A stretch of 38,949 bases of DNA from a virus, in IMG/VR virus record IMGVR_UViG_3300037502_001435, positions 1 to 38,949 of that record. One strand, written 5' to 3'. A program made the position numbers and the translations under genes. Each line of letters starts with the position of its first letter. Positions within the stretch are counted from its first letter, which is position 1. Shown one piece after another: positions 13,868 to 23,704 of this stretch. Below the pieces are notes generated by a model that saw only the letters and a program-made list of their open reading frames with translations, did not search any database and was not told the DNA's origin.

Positions 13868-14529
13868 CAATAAACATCGAAGGCGAACTATACCCTATTC
13901 ATTTATCATTCGCAACTTTACCGCTAGGGTACTTCATTAAGTCAATGGAACACACCGAGCCGTTGCCGCGTTTGGCAGCAGTCAGCAATATACCTATTGA
14001 AAAGCTATCTAAGCTATCATTTGAGAGCCTTTCACAGTTGTTTGAGGCTTATGGCTATATTGACCAATTAGAGTTGTTAGGCGAAGAAAAAGAGCCTTAC
14101 GATATAGGCAACGATGCTTGGGGTAAGTTTGAGCGGGCAAAGATTGCAGTAGGTAACGAAACGAATGGCGCCAATGTTGCGCTATCCATAGCCACTATCT
14201 ACACGAATAAGAATTATATCGCTATGCCTTGCCTAGAGGCGTGGCAAGAAATTAAAAGCTATTTAGCTGGCTTTATTGCTTTCAACGAAAAGTACAAGCG
14301 CCTGAATGATTGGAAACCAACACACGAACAAATGTTGGCAGGCATTGACCGCTTTAAAGAATTTGGAATTATGCCGCAATTCTTTGAAGTAAGGAAAAGC
14401 TATCCAAACCTTTCAGATGATGAGGTTTGGGAACTAAAAGCAGAAACTATTTATTTCAAGTTTCTGATTGACTTTGAGCAGTCTATGTTTGATAAGGCGT
14501 ATTCAGAGGTAATTAGTAAGAAAAAATAA
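13864..14529 (+). CDS. tail assembly chaperone-like protein
   Basis: 221 codons. The start MTINIEGELYPIHLSFATLP, a short strand pair then an all-helical body, resembles siphovirus tail-assembly chaperones (gpG-type), and the gene precedes a run of tail genes. The N-terminal pattern also fits other phage accessory proteins, so the role is inferred from position. The C-terminus is helical (FKFLIDFEQSMFDKAYSEVI). No frameshift run is visible at its 3' end. Confidence 0.45.
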   Translation: MTINIEGELYPIHLSFATLPLGYFIKSMEHTEPLPRLAAVSNIPIEKLSKLSFESLSQLFEAYGYIDQLELLGEEKEPYDIGNDAWGKFERAKIAVGNETNGANVALSIATIYTNKNYIAMPCLEAWQEIKSYLAGFIAFNEKYKRLNDWKPTHEQMLAGIDRFKEFGIMPQFFEVRKSYPNLSDDEVWELKAETIYFKFLIDFEQSMFDKAYSEVISKKK

Positions 14530-14576
14530 TTTGCCTAGTAAAAAACGATTGCGAACGCTTGCCGTAAATTCGCAGC

Positions 14577-15014
14577 ATGGCAAGCCATAGGCAACACATA
14601 ATCGACTTAGTTAAGGAAGCTGCAACCGCCGTAAATTATAGCGGCACGTTTTTATTGAGCAGCCGCAACCAAGTTAGCCTATATGCGCCTAATGAACCTG
14701 CACCATTCATTCACTTATTCAATGATTTTACTTTACAGCGGATAAGTACGGGCGGACGTATTCTTAATAACAGTTTGAGGCGGTCGACATTGCTGATAAC
14801 CTTCATGTTTCAAGATAGGCAAGATAGCACACCTAAAGAGCAGGAAGCGCTAATTGAGGAAGCTGAGGCGCTTGTTGAATCGTTTGTGCAATGGTTTAAC
14901 GATAATGAGCAGCAAGTTGAAGCTGTAAGTACCGAACCCGTTTATAGAATAACGGCAGGTGTTTTAACGGGAGTTTCTTTAACCATGACAATTGTAACCG
15001 ATGTTGGATGTTAG
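14577..15014 (+). CDS. probable tail-completion or terminator protein
   Basis: 145 codons: MASHRQHIIDLVKEAATAVN, a strand region with FIHLFNDFTLQRISTGGRI, and a helix EEAEALVESFVQWFNDNE followed by two strands. Size, fold pattern and position before a gp10-like gene suit a neck or tail terminator protein. A 47-nt gap precedes it and contains the hairpin GCGAA...TTCGC (14551-14572). It overlaps the next gene by 14 bases. Confidence 0.5.
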   Translation: MASHRQHIIDLVKEAATAVNYSGTFLLSSRNQVSLYAPNEPAPFIHLFNDFTLQRISTGGRILNNSLRRSTLLITFMFQDRQDSTPKEQEALIEEAEALVESFVQWFNDNEQQVEAVSTEPVYRITAGVLTGVSLTMTIVTDVGC

Positions 15015-15516
15015 CGCATTACTTAATGAGGTGGGTCAAAAGATTGTTTCGGACTTGAAGAACGATATTCGCAATAAGCAGGTTACTAAGTACGGGGCAG
15101 TCAATGCTAGCGGACGTTTGGAAAAGTCTATTCGTTACGAAGTGGATGGATTAAGCCTTAAAGTGTACGGTGAAGATTATATCTATTACTTAGAGGCAGG
15201 AAGCGGACCAACAAAGAAGGGCGGCAACGGTGAACTAAAGACTAAGATACGCGAATGGATAGAGAATAAGCCAAGCGCCCAAGCTAATTTCGGCTGGAAT
15301 CAGTTGAAAGAATACGAAAAGAAAAGCCTTGTTTATGCTATCACAAAGAAGAAACATGAAAAAGGAACAACTATTTATCAGCAAGGCGGCAGCGACCTTG
15401 TTAGCGCAGTAATCAACCGCGACATAATCGAGTTTATTCAAACCAAATTGCTTGAGGGCTTTAACACAGAAACCGTGCAGTCATTTCGTTCACAAGTCAT
15501 ATCATTAGCAGCATGA
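15001..15516 (+). CDS. HK97 gp10-like neck/tail protein
   Basis: 171 codons. It shows the pattern of gp10-like minor tail or neck proteins: a helical start (VGQKIVSDLKNDIRNKQVTK), NASGRLEKSIRYEVDGLSLKV, then GEDYIYYLEAGSGPTKKGG, where the Y-x-x-x-L-E-x-G motif is typical of this family, and a final IEFIQTKLLEGF. It overlaps both neighbours by a few bases. Confidence 0.6.
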   Translation: MLDVSALLNEVGQKIVSDLKNDIRNKQVTKYGAVNASGRLEKSIRYEVDGLSLKVYGEDYIYYLEAGSGPTKKGGNGELKTKIREWIENKPSAQANFGWNQLKEYEKKSLVYAITKKKHEKGTTIYQQGGSDLVSAVINRDIIEFIQTKLLEGFNTETVQSFRSQVISLAA

Positions 15517-16328
15517 GCGATAACTATACCATAGTAACACAGCCAGACCAATGGGCAAGCGCTCACAAGCCTATCCGCTTTGTGTATGATATGCCTTTCA
15601 CCTTTGCGAACTTTACGGACAACAATGGATTAGTGAGGGTTACGGGATTGTCATCGGCATTAGCAGGTGGTAAGACTTTAGTAGTTGGAGACTTAATATA
15701 CATAAACGGAGGCATTTATAAAGGTTATCACACAATTGTTTCAAAGGTTAGCAATATTGATTTTACATTAAGTGCTATTTATACAGCTAATCAGTCAGGC
15801 GTAATGATTAAATACGCCACGCCTCCGCAATGGCAGTTGTGGAAAGGTTACCAAGACAGCGAAGTGGTAGGAACAAACCCGTTTCCGTTTACAAAGGTTG
15901 CTGATTTTAGCCCCGAAGGTAACACATCAGGACTGATTTCATTCGATGTTAGCGGATATGTTAAGGCTGCAATGCCTGAAATCATACCACCACTAGAGGG
16001 AACAGATTTAGGAGGTGTGTTTGTGGCAAATGATTACAGCCGATTCATGCCATACCGTTTGCTGATTGGAGTAAACCCTGAATCACTTTACTTTGAAAGC
16101 ATTTATTTGGCGCTTAACAGCAGCATTGACAGCGATGTGCTTAATGCTGAATACCTAAACACACCAAACCCATTGAACAGTAACCCTATTATCTTTTCGT
16201 GTGGCACAACGTGGCTATCTTTTTTAAGTAACACACGTGTTGAAACATTCAGATTTGATAATGGTGGTACATTGCCAAACAGAAATGGATTTAGCAACGA
16301 TTTTTCAAACGACTTTTTAATTACATAA
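15513..16328 (+). CDS. virion structural protein, unknown
   Basis: 271 codons, rich in strands, N, S, T and aromatic residues, with few Lys/Arg. N-terminal PIRFVYDMPFTFANFTDNN and a jelly-roll-like middle (GGKTLVVGDLIYINGGIYKG, then TLSAIYTANQS) suggest a tail or decoration protein. No named family is recognised. It lies in the tail block between the gp10-like protein and a putative appendage protein. Confidence 0.6.
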   Translation: MSDNYTIVTQPDQWASAHKPIRFVYDMPFTFANFTDNNGLVRVTGLSSALAGGKTLVVGDLIYINGGIYKGYHTIVSKVSNIDFTLSAIYTANQSGVMIKYATPPQWQLWKGYQDSEVVGTNPFPFTKVADFSPEGNTSGLISFDVSGYVKAAMPEIIPPLEGTDLGGVFVANDYSRFMPYRLLIGVNPESLYFESIYLALNSSIDSDVLNAEYLNTPNPLNSNPIIFSCGTTWLSFLSNTRVETFRFDNGGTLPNRNGFSNDFSNDFLIT

Positions 16329-16329
16329 C

Positions 16330-17010
16330 ATGTCAGCACTAAGCAAAACAGCACTTAAAGCAGCATTTGAAGCATTGCCAACGCCTATAACGAGGGCAAG
16401 TTTAGAAACGCTATTTGATAACACTGTAGATAGTTATCAAGACACCATTCCGCAGCTAACAACAGCGCAAATAGCGGCACTTACACCAACATTAAATATG
16501 ATTGTGTATAATACCGATATAAATCGCAATCAGTTTTACAACGGTACAGCATTTGTAAATATCCCGTCAATATTTGATACTATACCAACAGAATTTACAG
16601 AGGATGTTGATGTTGATTTAGATACCCATTATTTACAGTTTGGTGATGCCGTTTACGGATATGGTTTAATTTTTGGCGATTTTACTCCATTTGGGGGCAA
16701 CCCTGATAGTTTTTCTATGAAATGGGATTCTATTCTCTTTGAGAGCGTTGATACTATGAATATTATTTCTGCAACAAGTATCGATTTGCAACCAGAAGAT
16801 GATATTGATATATTTTTAAAGACAGGGAAAAAAGTACACGTTTTAGATGAATCATTAGCTGATACATTTCATTTGCGCGAAGATGGCATATTAGTTCTAT
16901 CTAAATACGCTTCACTAAACTATGCAGATGATACCGCAGCCGCAGCAGGTGGTGTACCATTGGGGGGCGTTTATCAAAATGCAGGTGCATTAAGAGTAAG
17001 AATTGTTTAA
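16330..17010 (+). CDS. putative tail appendage or fibre protein
   Basis: 226 codons. The N-terminus SALSKTALKAAFEALPTPIT and FDNTVDSYQDTIPQLTTAQI look like an attachment module followed by a repeat-poor beta domain. It ends with YADDTAAAAGGVPLGGVYQN and GALRVRIV, a C-terminal pattern common in phage appendage proteins. It probably forms part of a baseplate or fibre. TAAGTTTG (17008-17015) overlaps its stop and could be the -7 element of a promoter for the next gene, but no -33 is visible. Confidence 0.55.
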   Translation: MSALSKTALKAAFEALPTPITRASLETLFDNTVDSYQDTIPQLTTAQIAALTPTLNMIVYNTDINRNQFYNGTAFVNIPSIFDTIPTEFTEDVDVDLDTHYLQFGDAVYGYGLIFGDFTPFGGNPDSFSMKWDSILFESVDTMNIISATSIDLQPEDDIDIFLKTGKKVHVLDESLADTFHLREDGILVLSKYASLNYADDTAAAAGGVPLGGVYQNAGALRVRIV

Positions 17011-17031
17011 GTTTGCCGCAAAAACAATTTT

Positions 17032-17967
17032 ATGAAATACTTACTTCCTTTTTTCTTTTTGGCATCTTTCGGACAAACAATTACTTTGCCACCATTGCTT
17101 TTGCATGACGCTTATCAGTTGGCAGACACGCAAACTATACACCTTGCGGTAAAAGCAGGGGAGTACGATACAACCGTAACTGACAGTCAGACTTACTTTG
17201 TAATTAATGAAAGCTACACAGCGCCAACAATAAGCAAGTGCAACGCTATTCAGCAGATAAAAGACACGCGAAATTATGCGTACAAAACTGTTTGTGTTGG
17301 TGGTTTTGAACATCAAATATCAGATAGCGTTTTAACGGAAAGATTTGATAGCCTAAAGGCAAAGTTTGAGCGAATGGATTACGCAGGAACTTGTGTGGAG
17401 CATAGCCAATTTAGTAAGCGTTTATTGGATAGTGCGTTTACAGTTTTGGTGTTCACACTCAAAAAAGATAGCGGACAATTAATAGACCACGTTATTAATT
17501 TGGTATATTGGAAAGAAGGTGCAAAGACATACGCAGTAACATTTGACGCTCTGTTAGGTTACATTGCACCGCTTAAACCAAACGGGCAGCCATACGAATT
17601 AGATAGCCTTGTTGGAGGTGGTATTGACACACCAAGCAATATGCTAACAAAGCGATATACCATTAATCCCAATTACTCATTCTGTAATTTATACCTTACT
17701 CCTACATCCGATATTTACAGCAATGGCGAGTATTTGTATCACTATTATCATGATGATATGCACGTTTTAGCAAGGGAAGAACTGATAGGCGAAGAACAAG
17801 ATAGAGATGTTTTTTTAGGCAAGTACACCGCAGCATTGGCAAAGGTTTTAAAGGATAATGCACCGCAAAGCATTAAATCGTACAATAGCTGCTTGCCTAA
17901 TATTTCAAGGCAAAGAAGAATGACACGCACAGATTTTAGGTTTAATATATTAGGTCAAGTTTACTAA
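17032..17967 (+). CDS. secreted transglutaminase-like protein with C-H-D pattern
   Basis: 311 codons. A signal peptide is likely: MKYLLPFFFLASFGQTITLP with cleavage near FGQ. The central part has AGTCVEHSQFSKRLLDSAF, then LIDHVINLVYW, then YAVTFDALLGY. Cys, His and Asp in this order and spacing are the catalytic layout of transglutaminase or papain-like folds. A secreted enzyme inside a tail gene block is unusual. It could alter the cell envelope, or it may be a non-virion moron. The fold assignment is by eye only. Confidence 0.55.
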   Translation: MKYLLPFFFLASFGQTITLPPLLLHDAYQLADTQTIHLAVKAGEYDTTVTDSQTYFVINESYTAPTISKCNAIQQIKDTRNYAYKTVCVGGFEHQISDSVLTERFDSLKAKFERMDYAGTCVEHSQFSKRLLDSAFTVLVFTLKKDSGQLIDHVINLVYWKEGAKTYAVTFDALLGYIAPLKPNGQPYELDSLVGGGIDTPSNMLTKRYTINPNYSFCNLYLTPTSDIYSNGEYLYHYYHDDMHVLAREELIGEEQDRDVFLGKYTAALAKVLKDNAPQSIKSYNSCLPNISRQRRMTRTDFRFNILGQVY

Positions 17968-17968
17968 C

Positions 17969-18697
17969 ATGAAAATCACACTCAAGAAATATTCAGGCTG
18001 CAATTCGCAAGCTAACATATTCAGTCAGAATGTGCCGTCTAATCTTTTGGGTGTATTGACCACTTACAACGGGCTGTATGAGGGCAGCAACACATATAGC
18101 ACCCCACCTTTTAGCGTTACGATTGAAATGGATGAAACCAATACTTTCGTAACGGGTTGGATTATTGACATTGCAGGGAGTTATGCAAATGGAACTTACC
18201 CGTTAAGCATTACGGGAACAGACGGCAACGAATACTTTATTGTCATTCAAGTTACGGACGTTTGCGAAATACCAACATACACTTTAAATTGTTGCAATGC
18301 TTACAATATTGTTTGGGTTAATCGTGAGGGCGGTTTTGAAAACTACATTTTTACGGGAAAAAATCAAGTCTTTGAAATCGAAAGTGGGGATGAGATAACC
18401 TTCAAGACTTCTGATTTAGTTCGCAAGTTTGCCGAAAAGAAAAGCATTTACAGAGCCGTACAGATAGGCAGCGGCAAGATACCTAAATCACATTCAGCAA
18501 AGATTGAAAGCCTCCGCAATTCGATACAAGCATGGTTGTACGATGAAGACGCGCCTATCTACATTGACTTTGAAGAAAGGTTTACGCCAATTTATTTAGA
18601 CTTTGACAGCTTTACGGTTCTCGATACTTCACTGAAAGTTTATGAGGTCAATTTACGTTTCTTAATTGCTAAAGAACTTGCAATCCAATCGCAATGA
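17969..18697 (+). CDS. distal tail-like structural protein
   Basis: 242 codons. Two beta-rich halves: an Ig-like N-terminal part (GVLTTYNGLYEGSNTYSTPP, then VTGWIIDIAGSY) and a second part with VFEIESGDEITFKTSDLVRK and a strand-rich end (YIDFEERFTPIYLDFDSFTV). Size and position directly before the long hub-like gene suit a distal tail protein. It overlaps that gene by ATGA. Confidence 0.5.
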   Translation: MKITLKKYSGCNSQANIFSQNVPSNLLGVLTTYNGLYEGSNTYSTPPFSVTIEMDETNTFVTGWIIDIAGSYANGTYPLSITGTDGNEYFIVIQVTDVCEIPTYTLNCCNAYNIVWVNREGGFENYIFTGKNQVFEIESGDEITFKTSDLVRKFAEKKSIYRAVQIGSGKIPKSHSAKIESLRNSIQAWLYDEDAPIYIDFEERFTPIYLDFDSFTVLDTSLKVYEVNLRFLIAKELAIQSQ

Positions 18698-20781
18698 TAA
18701 GCCTACTGATTGAAGATGTTGAGGTTGATGTGCTGCAAACGGAACAAATAGTTACCGAGTACAGCGTAGCTCCTATTGGCGACATTAGCAAACGGACGGG
18801 CGCAAGGTCAATTCAATTCAAGTTGCCGCGTACTGCAAAGAATAGAGCCGTGTTTGAGGCAAGTGAATTACCAATCAGCACAAGCGTTAAGCCTTACCAA
18901 CGATTAAAAGCGCGGTTGTATGTTGATGGGGTAGATATGAATATACTATTTGCCACACTTGAAAGCGTAAAAGACTACTATTTCATTCGGGTGTATGGAA
19001 GCAATGCGGATTTCTTTAATACGATTAAGGAAAAGAAGTTGCGCGACTTAGATTTGAACTTTTTAAATCATCATTGGGATTATGCAACCGTGCAAGCGTC
19101 CCGATTTAATACAGACGGTTACATCTATCCGATTATTAACTGGAATACAGAGGATACGGTCGCAAACCCTGACGATAAAGAACAAGTAAGTAGATTATTG
19201 GTGTGTGTATTTGCAGAAACGCTATTGAATGAGATATGCAAACAAAGCGGATATACCTTCAATAATAGCTTACTAACCGAAAGCGATTACACCGCTCAGG
19301 ATATTGTTGTTTGTTCGGGTAGTGTAAAGTATGACCGCAACAAAGACGCTACTAAATATCGAGGCGCTGTTTACACAATGGATGACATGCCCGCTTCATT
19401 GGGGCTTTATCTACCGTTTGAGCATAACAGTTTAGTAAGTGAGAACGAAACATTCTTTAGCAATCAAAACCCTCCATATAAAACATCTAATAGCTTAATT
19501 GGTGGCGGCTTACTTTCGTTTGGCAATAAGATAAAATTAGATTGGACGCTTGACCTTAAACTGTACAACCTAAACGCAAGTCCTCAGGTGTTGGTTATTC
19601 GCGCTTTAACACGCAAGGCAATCACAACGGGCGCGGCTGACATCATAGAATCATTTAGTATTATCATACCAAACACGGGCGCGATAACACCATTTGAAAC
19701 ACAAATTAGTGGAAGCTATATTTTGTCAGGGTATGACACCAACGATGTAGACGTGGAATTTTCAGCCCCTTCGATTTCGTTTAGCTATCGAATGCCGTTC
19801 CAATGTTATGCACTACAAGATGATTGTGTATTCACTATATTAGACACTACTGAAATCATTGAAGATGCACGACCAGATGTGAACGGTCGCGAAATTAAAG
19901 ACGATGAAATTGCGCCTATTCGATACAACGCGGCTAACATTGGCAACATATTACCTGAGCAATACAACTATGTTACACCTGACAACTTAATGCCTGACCT
20001 CAAACAATCCGATTTTGTCAAAGACTTTCTGTTGTTGCACGGGGCTATATTGCAAGTGAATGAACCGTTAAAGACGGTAACACTTAGCAAGTTTGAGGAT
20101 GTGCTGAATAACATCAGCAACCCTATTGACTGGAGCGGCAAAGTAGATTTTATCGAAGAAAACACGGTTGAGTTTCAATTAGACTATGCGCAAAACAATA
20201 ACTTGAAGTACGCTGATGAAGACGGTGTGATTAAGCCTGACGGTACGGACGCGTTGTTAACGGTAGATGATGAAAACCTAGACTTTGAAAAGGATTTTGT
20301 AGAATTAAACTTTGGCGCAACGGTTGCAACGAATTGGTTTAATAACCCTAGTAATACCGTGAACTTCGACACGCCACAAATAAAGGTTTTAGAAAGTGGG
20401 TTAGTGGCTGAACAGACCGCGCCACGTTGGTTATACCTTACTAAACTAAACGGCTACTATCACAATTACCGTGACGGGGCAACATCTACTAATCAGTTTA
20501 CTTCTATACCTATTACGTGGTTTATAGATAGCGTAAGGGCTAATTCATTGGGCTTTGGCACTAACATCTACGAAAGGTATTATTCGTTTTTAGAAGGCAT
20601 ATTAGACCGCACCAAAGTTATAGAGGCTAAACTAAGACTAAACACCTCCGATATTGCGCAACTTGACTTTTTGAAGCCCGTTTATATTGGTGAGTTAGAT
20701 GCTTATTTTTATGTGAGCAAGGTGAAATTTGACTACACATCGAACGCAAGCAGCATTGTTGAACTTGTAAAACTATTGTAA
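18694..20781 (+). CDS. tail hub / tail-associated protein
   Basis: 695 codons. The N-terminal region has ISKRTGARSIQFKLPRTAKN followed by RLKARLYVDGVDMNILFATL, which resembles the hub domains of tail-associated proteins in Bacteroidota phages. The long remainder is beta-rich and ends with LDFLKPVYIGELDAYFYVSK and SIVELVKLL. It probably forms the tail tip together with the gene upstream. It overlaps the tape-measure start by one base. Confidence 0.6.
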   Translation: MISLLIEDVEVDVLQTEQIVTEYSVAPIGDISKRTGARSIQFKLPRTAKNRAVFEASELPISTSVKPYQRLKARLYVDGVDMNILFATLESVKDYYFIRVYGSNADFFNTIKEKKLRDLDLNFLNHHWDYATVQASRFNTDGYIYPIINWNTEDTVANPDDKEQVSRLLVCVFAETLLNEICKQSGYTFNNSLLTESDYTAQDIVVCSGSVKYDRNKDATKYRGAVYTMDDMPASLGLYLPFEHNSLVSENETFFSNQNPPYKTSNSLIGGGLLSFGNKIKLDWTLDLKLYNLNASPQVLVIRALTRKAITTGAADIIESFSIIIPNTGAITPFETQISGSYILSGYDTNDVDVEFSAPSISFSYRMPFQCYALQDDCVFTILDTTEIIEDARPDVNGREIKDDEIAPIRYNAANIGNILPEQYNYVTPDNLMPDLKQSDFVKDFLLLHGAILQVNEPLKTVTLSKFEDVLNNISNPIDWSGKVDFIEENTVEFQLDYAQNNNLKYADEDGVIKPDGTDALLTVDDENLDFEKDFVELNFGATVATNWFNNPSNTVNFDTPQIKVLESGLVAEQTAPRWLYLTKLNGYYHNYRDGATSTNQFTSIPITWFIDSVRANSLGFGTNIYERYYSFLEGILDRTKVIEAKLRLNTSDIAQLDFLKPVYIGELDAYFYVSKVKFDYTSNASSIVELVKLL

Positions 20782-23321
20782 TGGCAGAAGCGATAATATT
20801 TGAGGTAAACATACAAGACAGCCTAAGCAAATTGGCAGGGTTGCGCGAACAATTAGACGACATTAAGGCAAGTCAAAAGAACTTAGATGAAGCGTTTAAG
20901 GCAGGAACTATTGCAGGTGAAGAATACCGCAAGACAACAGAAGCGCTAAAGATAGTTACTAAGAACGTTTCGAGCGAATACCGCAGCGCACAACGTCTTT
21001 TAGAGGGCTACACGGGCGCACAAAAGGACAATATTGACACTACTAACTTTGCCAACAATAGCGTAAGGCAAAACCGCTTGCTATTAAAGCAACTTACCGA
21101 GCAGTACAACGATGCAAGCGCAACAGCACGAAACACTTTAGCGCCTTCCATTAAAAAGTTATCAGATGAACTTAAAAAGCAAGAGGGTGCAATAGGCGAC
21201 ACGCGCAGAAACGTAGGGAACTACAAAGAAGGATTTGCAGATGCCTTCAAAGAAATATCTAGCGGCATACCTGCGCTTGGTGGTTTTGCTAAGGCGCAGC
21301 AAGGCGTGAATATGGTGATGGCAGCAAATCCAATTGGAGGTGTAATACAATTGCTTATTGGTTTAAAAGATATTTTGGGCAGTAATGCGGAGGTAGCTGA
21401 TTTACTAACATTTGCGTTTGATGCCCTAAACAAAGGGATAGGTTTTATTGTAGATACGGTAATAGATACCGTTACAAACTTTGACAAACTCACAGCCGCA
21501 ATAAAGAACCCTATCAAATTTATTAAAGACTTTGCAACGGGCGCATCGGAGGCGGCAAAAGAAGGTTTTAATGCAAGCAAGGCACTCGATGAATTTGTTG
21601 TAGCTAATGCAAAGACAGCAGCAGCCATACAAGAAAATGACTTGCAAATACAAGCGCTTACTAAGTCATTAAAAGACCGTACTAAGTCAGAACAAGAGCG
21701 GATAAAGATTGCGAATACTATTGCGGACTTAGAAATAGAGAACTCAAGGCGTTCACGTAAATTGGCAGAAGATGAATTAGCGGCTGAAAGTTTGCGATTA
21801 AAAGGGCGCACCAAATCAGCAGAGGACGAAGCCAAACTAATTGAGTTAACTAGCAAGGTAAGGCAAGCCGAAGCCGAAGAAAATATAGCTAATTCACAGC
21901 GGCAAACACGAATAAACATCTTACTAGACAAAGAAGAAAAGAAAGCACTAAGTGATAGCCGCGATAAAGAAGCGCAGGAACGCGCAAAGTATTTAGCGGA
22001 CATAGCTAAGTTGCAGGAGGAGTTTAATCTTTCAGAGCGCCAAAAATTAGCTAAGTCATACCAAGATAAAATAAACTTAATCAAAGGTAATAACGCGCAG
22101 GAGTTAGCATTGATTGACACTATAGAAAAAGCAAAAGAGCAAGCGTTAAAAAAGTTTGATGATGATGCTAACAAAAGAGAGGATGACTTAGAAAAAGAAC
22201 GGATAGACAAAAAAAGGCAAAGGGCTATTCAAACAATCAATGAAAGCGCAGCGCTTAACCAGACTTTGTATGAGAACGAAGTTAAAAGGGCTGAATTAGA
22301 AATAAAGAATGAGAAAGAATTAGCCAAAGAAAAACAAAAGTTGGCTTTATTAAATCTTGAAAGGCAACTTGAATTATTAAAGCAGTTGGCACTTGCTGAT
22401 AATAATTTGACAGACCAAGAAATAGCCAACATTGATAAAATAAAGTTAGCGATAGAAGGACTTAGGGGCGAAATAGACAAGCCTACTAAAATGGCTGGGG
22501 GAATACTAGGAATACTAGGATTGACAGCTAAACAAGAAGAAAAGATAAATAAATCGATTGCATTAATTTCAGCAAGTGTTAGCGCTATTGGGCAGGTTAT
22601 CAATGATGCTTACCAAGTTCGACTTAATGAAATTGAAGCGGTAAGGAACGCTGAAATAGCAGCGATTAACGCAAGCGGTGCGAGTGCCGAAGAAAAGACT
22701 AAGAAGGTTCAAGAGGCTGAAAAGAAAGCCGCGATGGAGGCGTACGAAATTCAAAAGAAGCAGTTTGAAACTAATAAGACTATTGCCATAATTCAGACGG
22801 TTATTAACACAGCCCAAGCGGTAATGGCGCAGCTTGCTAACCCTACTCCTTATGTGGGTATAGTGTTGGCAGCATTGGCAGCGGCAACGGGTGCGGCACA
22901 GATAGCTGTCATAGCTTCACAGAAGCCACCTGCACCTCCTGCGTTTGCGGATGGTGGTAAAGTGTTAAGCGGACAAATGATAGGCGCTAATGACGGCAAA
23001 CCTATTCAGCGCGGTAACGGGGATAATTTACTTGCAACGGTTAAAACTGGAGAAGTCATACTAAACCAAAGACAGCAAGCGGCATTAGGGGGGCCTGCTA
23101 CATTCAGAAAGATTGGAGTGCCGGGTTTTGCAGCTGGGGGGCTTGTTGGTGATGGTGGCTTTGCAGCGCGTGGAATGACACGTGCAAGCGAAGACCGTTC
23201 TTTCATGACAGCCGCAATAAGAAGCGGATTTGCAACAGCGCCACAACCGATTGTAACGGTAGAGGAATTTAATAAGGTTAGCAGTTCATCACAAAGGAGT
23301 GTCGCTGTTAGTGAGTTGTAA
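20781..23321 (+). CDS. tail tape measure protein
   Basis: 846 codons. Long Lys/Glu/Ala-rich coiled coils occupy about residues 10-130 and 275-570 (e.g. EKELAKEKQKLALLNLERQL). Hydrophobic segments near 185-230 and 660-715 (VGIVLAALAAATGAAQIAVI) and a glycine-rich end with FADGGKVLSGQMIGANDGKP are typical of tape measure proteins. It sets tail length and may help DNA cross the inner membrane. Its stop overlaps a convergent minus-strand gene by 14 bases. Confidence 0.85.
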   Translation: MAEAIIFEVNIQDSLSKLAGLREQLDDIKASQKNLDEAFKAGTIAGEEYRKTTEALKIVTKNVSSEYRSAQRLLEGYTGAQKDNIDTTNFANNSVRQNRLLLKQLTEQYNDASATARNTLAPSIKKLSDELKKQEGAIGDTRRNVGNYKEGFADAFKEISSGIPALGGFAKAQQGVNMVMAANPIGGVIQLLIGLKDILGSNAEVADLLTFAFDALNKGIGFIVDTVIDTVTNFDKLTAAIKNPIKFIKDFATGASEAAKEGFNASKALDEFVVANAKTAAAIQENDLQIQALTKSLKDRTKSEQERIKIANTIADLEIENSRRSRKLAEDELAAESLRLKGRTKSAEDEAKLIELTSKVRQAEAEENIANSQRQTRINILLDKEEKKALSDSRDKEAQERAKYLADIAKLQEEFNLSERQKLAKSYQDKINLIKGNNAQELALIDTIEKAKEQALKKFDDDANKREDDLEKERIDKKRQRAIQTINESAALNQTLYENEVKRAELEIKNEKELAKEKQKLALLNLERQLELLKQLALADNNLTDQEIANIDKIKLAIEGLRGEIDKPTKMAGGILGILGLTAKQEEKINKSIALISASVSAIGQVINDAYQVRLNEIEAVRNAEIAAINASGASAEEKTKKVQEAEKKAAMEAYEIQKKQFETNKTIAIIQTVINTAQAVMAQLANPTPYVGIVLAALAAATGAAQIAVIASQKPPAPPAFADGGKVLSGQMIGANDGKPIQRGNGDNLLATVKTGEVILNQRQQAALGGPATFRKIGVPGFAAGGLVGDGGFAARGMTRASEDRSFMTAAIRSGFATAPQPIVTVEEFNKVSSSSQRSVAVSEL

Positions 23322-23529
23322 GTAACAAAAACAAGCAACATAAAATCATTACTACCCAATAAAAAAGCACAACTTCAAGTAATGTTTTAGGGAATTTTCG
23401 GCTGATTTGAGCTTGTAATTTATTCAATCTGATGCTAATTAAAATGCACTCACAAACAACCCATTTGTTTTCGGGTGTGTATTGCAGCAAATAACGCAGC
23501 CTCTGTCTTAATGATGCTATACTATCCAT
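23308..23529 (-). CDS. small protein with C-terminal membrane helix
   Basis: 73 codons on the minus strand. A basic N-terminal part (MDSIASLRQRLRYLLQYTPE) is followed by ISRKFPKTLLEVVLFYWVVM and ILCCLFLLLTTH, one tail-anchored helix. It is the last gene of the minus-strand operon; its start overlaps the stop of the previous gene by 8 bases and its end overlaps the tape-measure stop. Function is unknown. Confidence 0.5.
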   Translation of the reverse strand: MDSIASLRQRLRYLLQYTPENKWVVCECILISIRLNKLQAQISRKFPKTLLEVVLFYWVVMILCCLFLLLTTH

Positions 23530-23704
23530 TCTCTTTAGGTTTAGCGTTCATAAACGAAGCCACACACAGACCAACGAAAAGCAGCCGCGAATATACAGCC
23601 CATTCGAGTATGTTGATTTGCAATTCGCAAACTGCAAACACTAGATAAAAGCCTAAAATGATTAGCGCTTTTGCGGTGTAGTAACCGATTTTGAATTTAG
23701 ACAT
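23522..23704 (-). CDS. small two-segment membrane protein
   Basis: 60 codons on the minus strand with two hydrophobic stretches, AKALIILGFYLVFAVCELQI and EWAVYSRLLFVGLCVASFM. Start and stop overlap the neighbouring minus-strand genes. It is likely a membrane moron; no family is recognised. Confidence 0.55.
   Translation of the reverse strand: MSKFKIGYYTAKALIILGFYLVFAVCELQINILEWAVYSRLLFVGLCVASFMNAKPKENG

Noticed and set aside
21221-22210. 329-codon open frame on the minus strand inside the tape measure gene
   Set aside because: It mirrors the Lys/Glu/Ala coiled-coil codons, is Ser/Leu/Ala-rich without motifs, and lies wholly inside a well-supported + strand gene.
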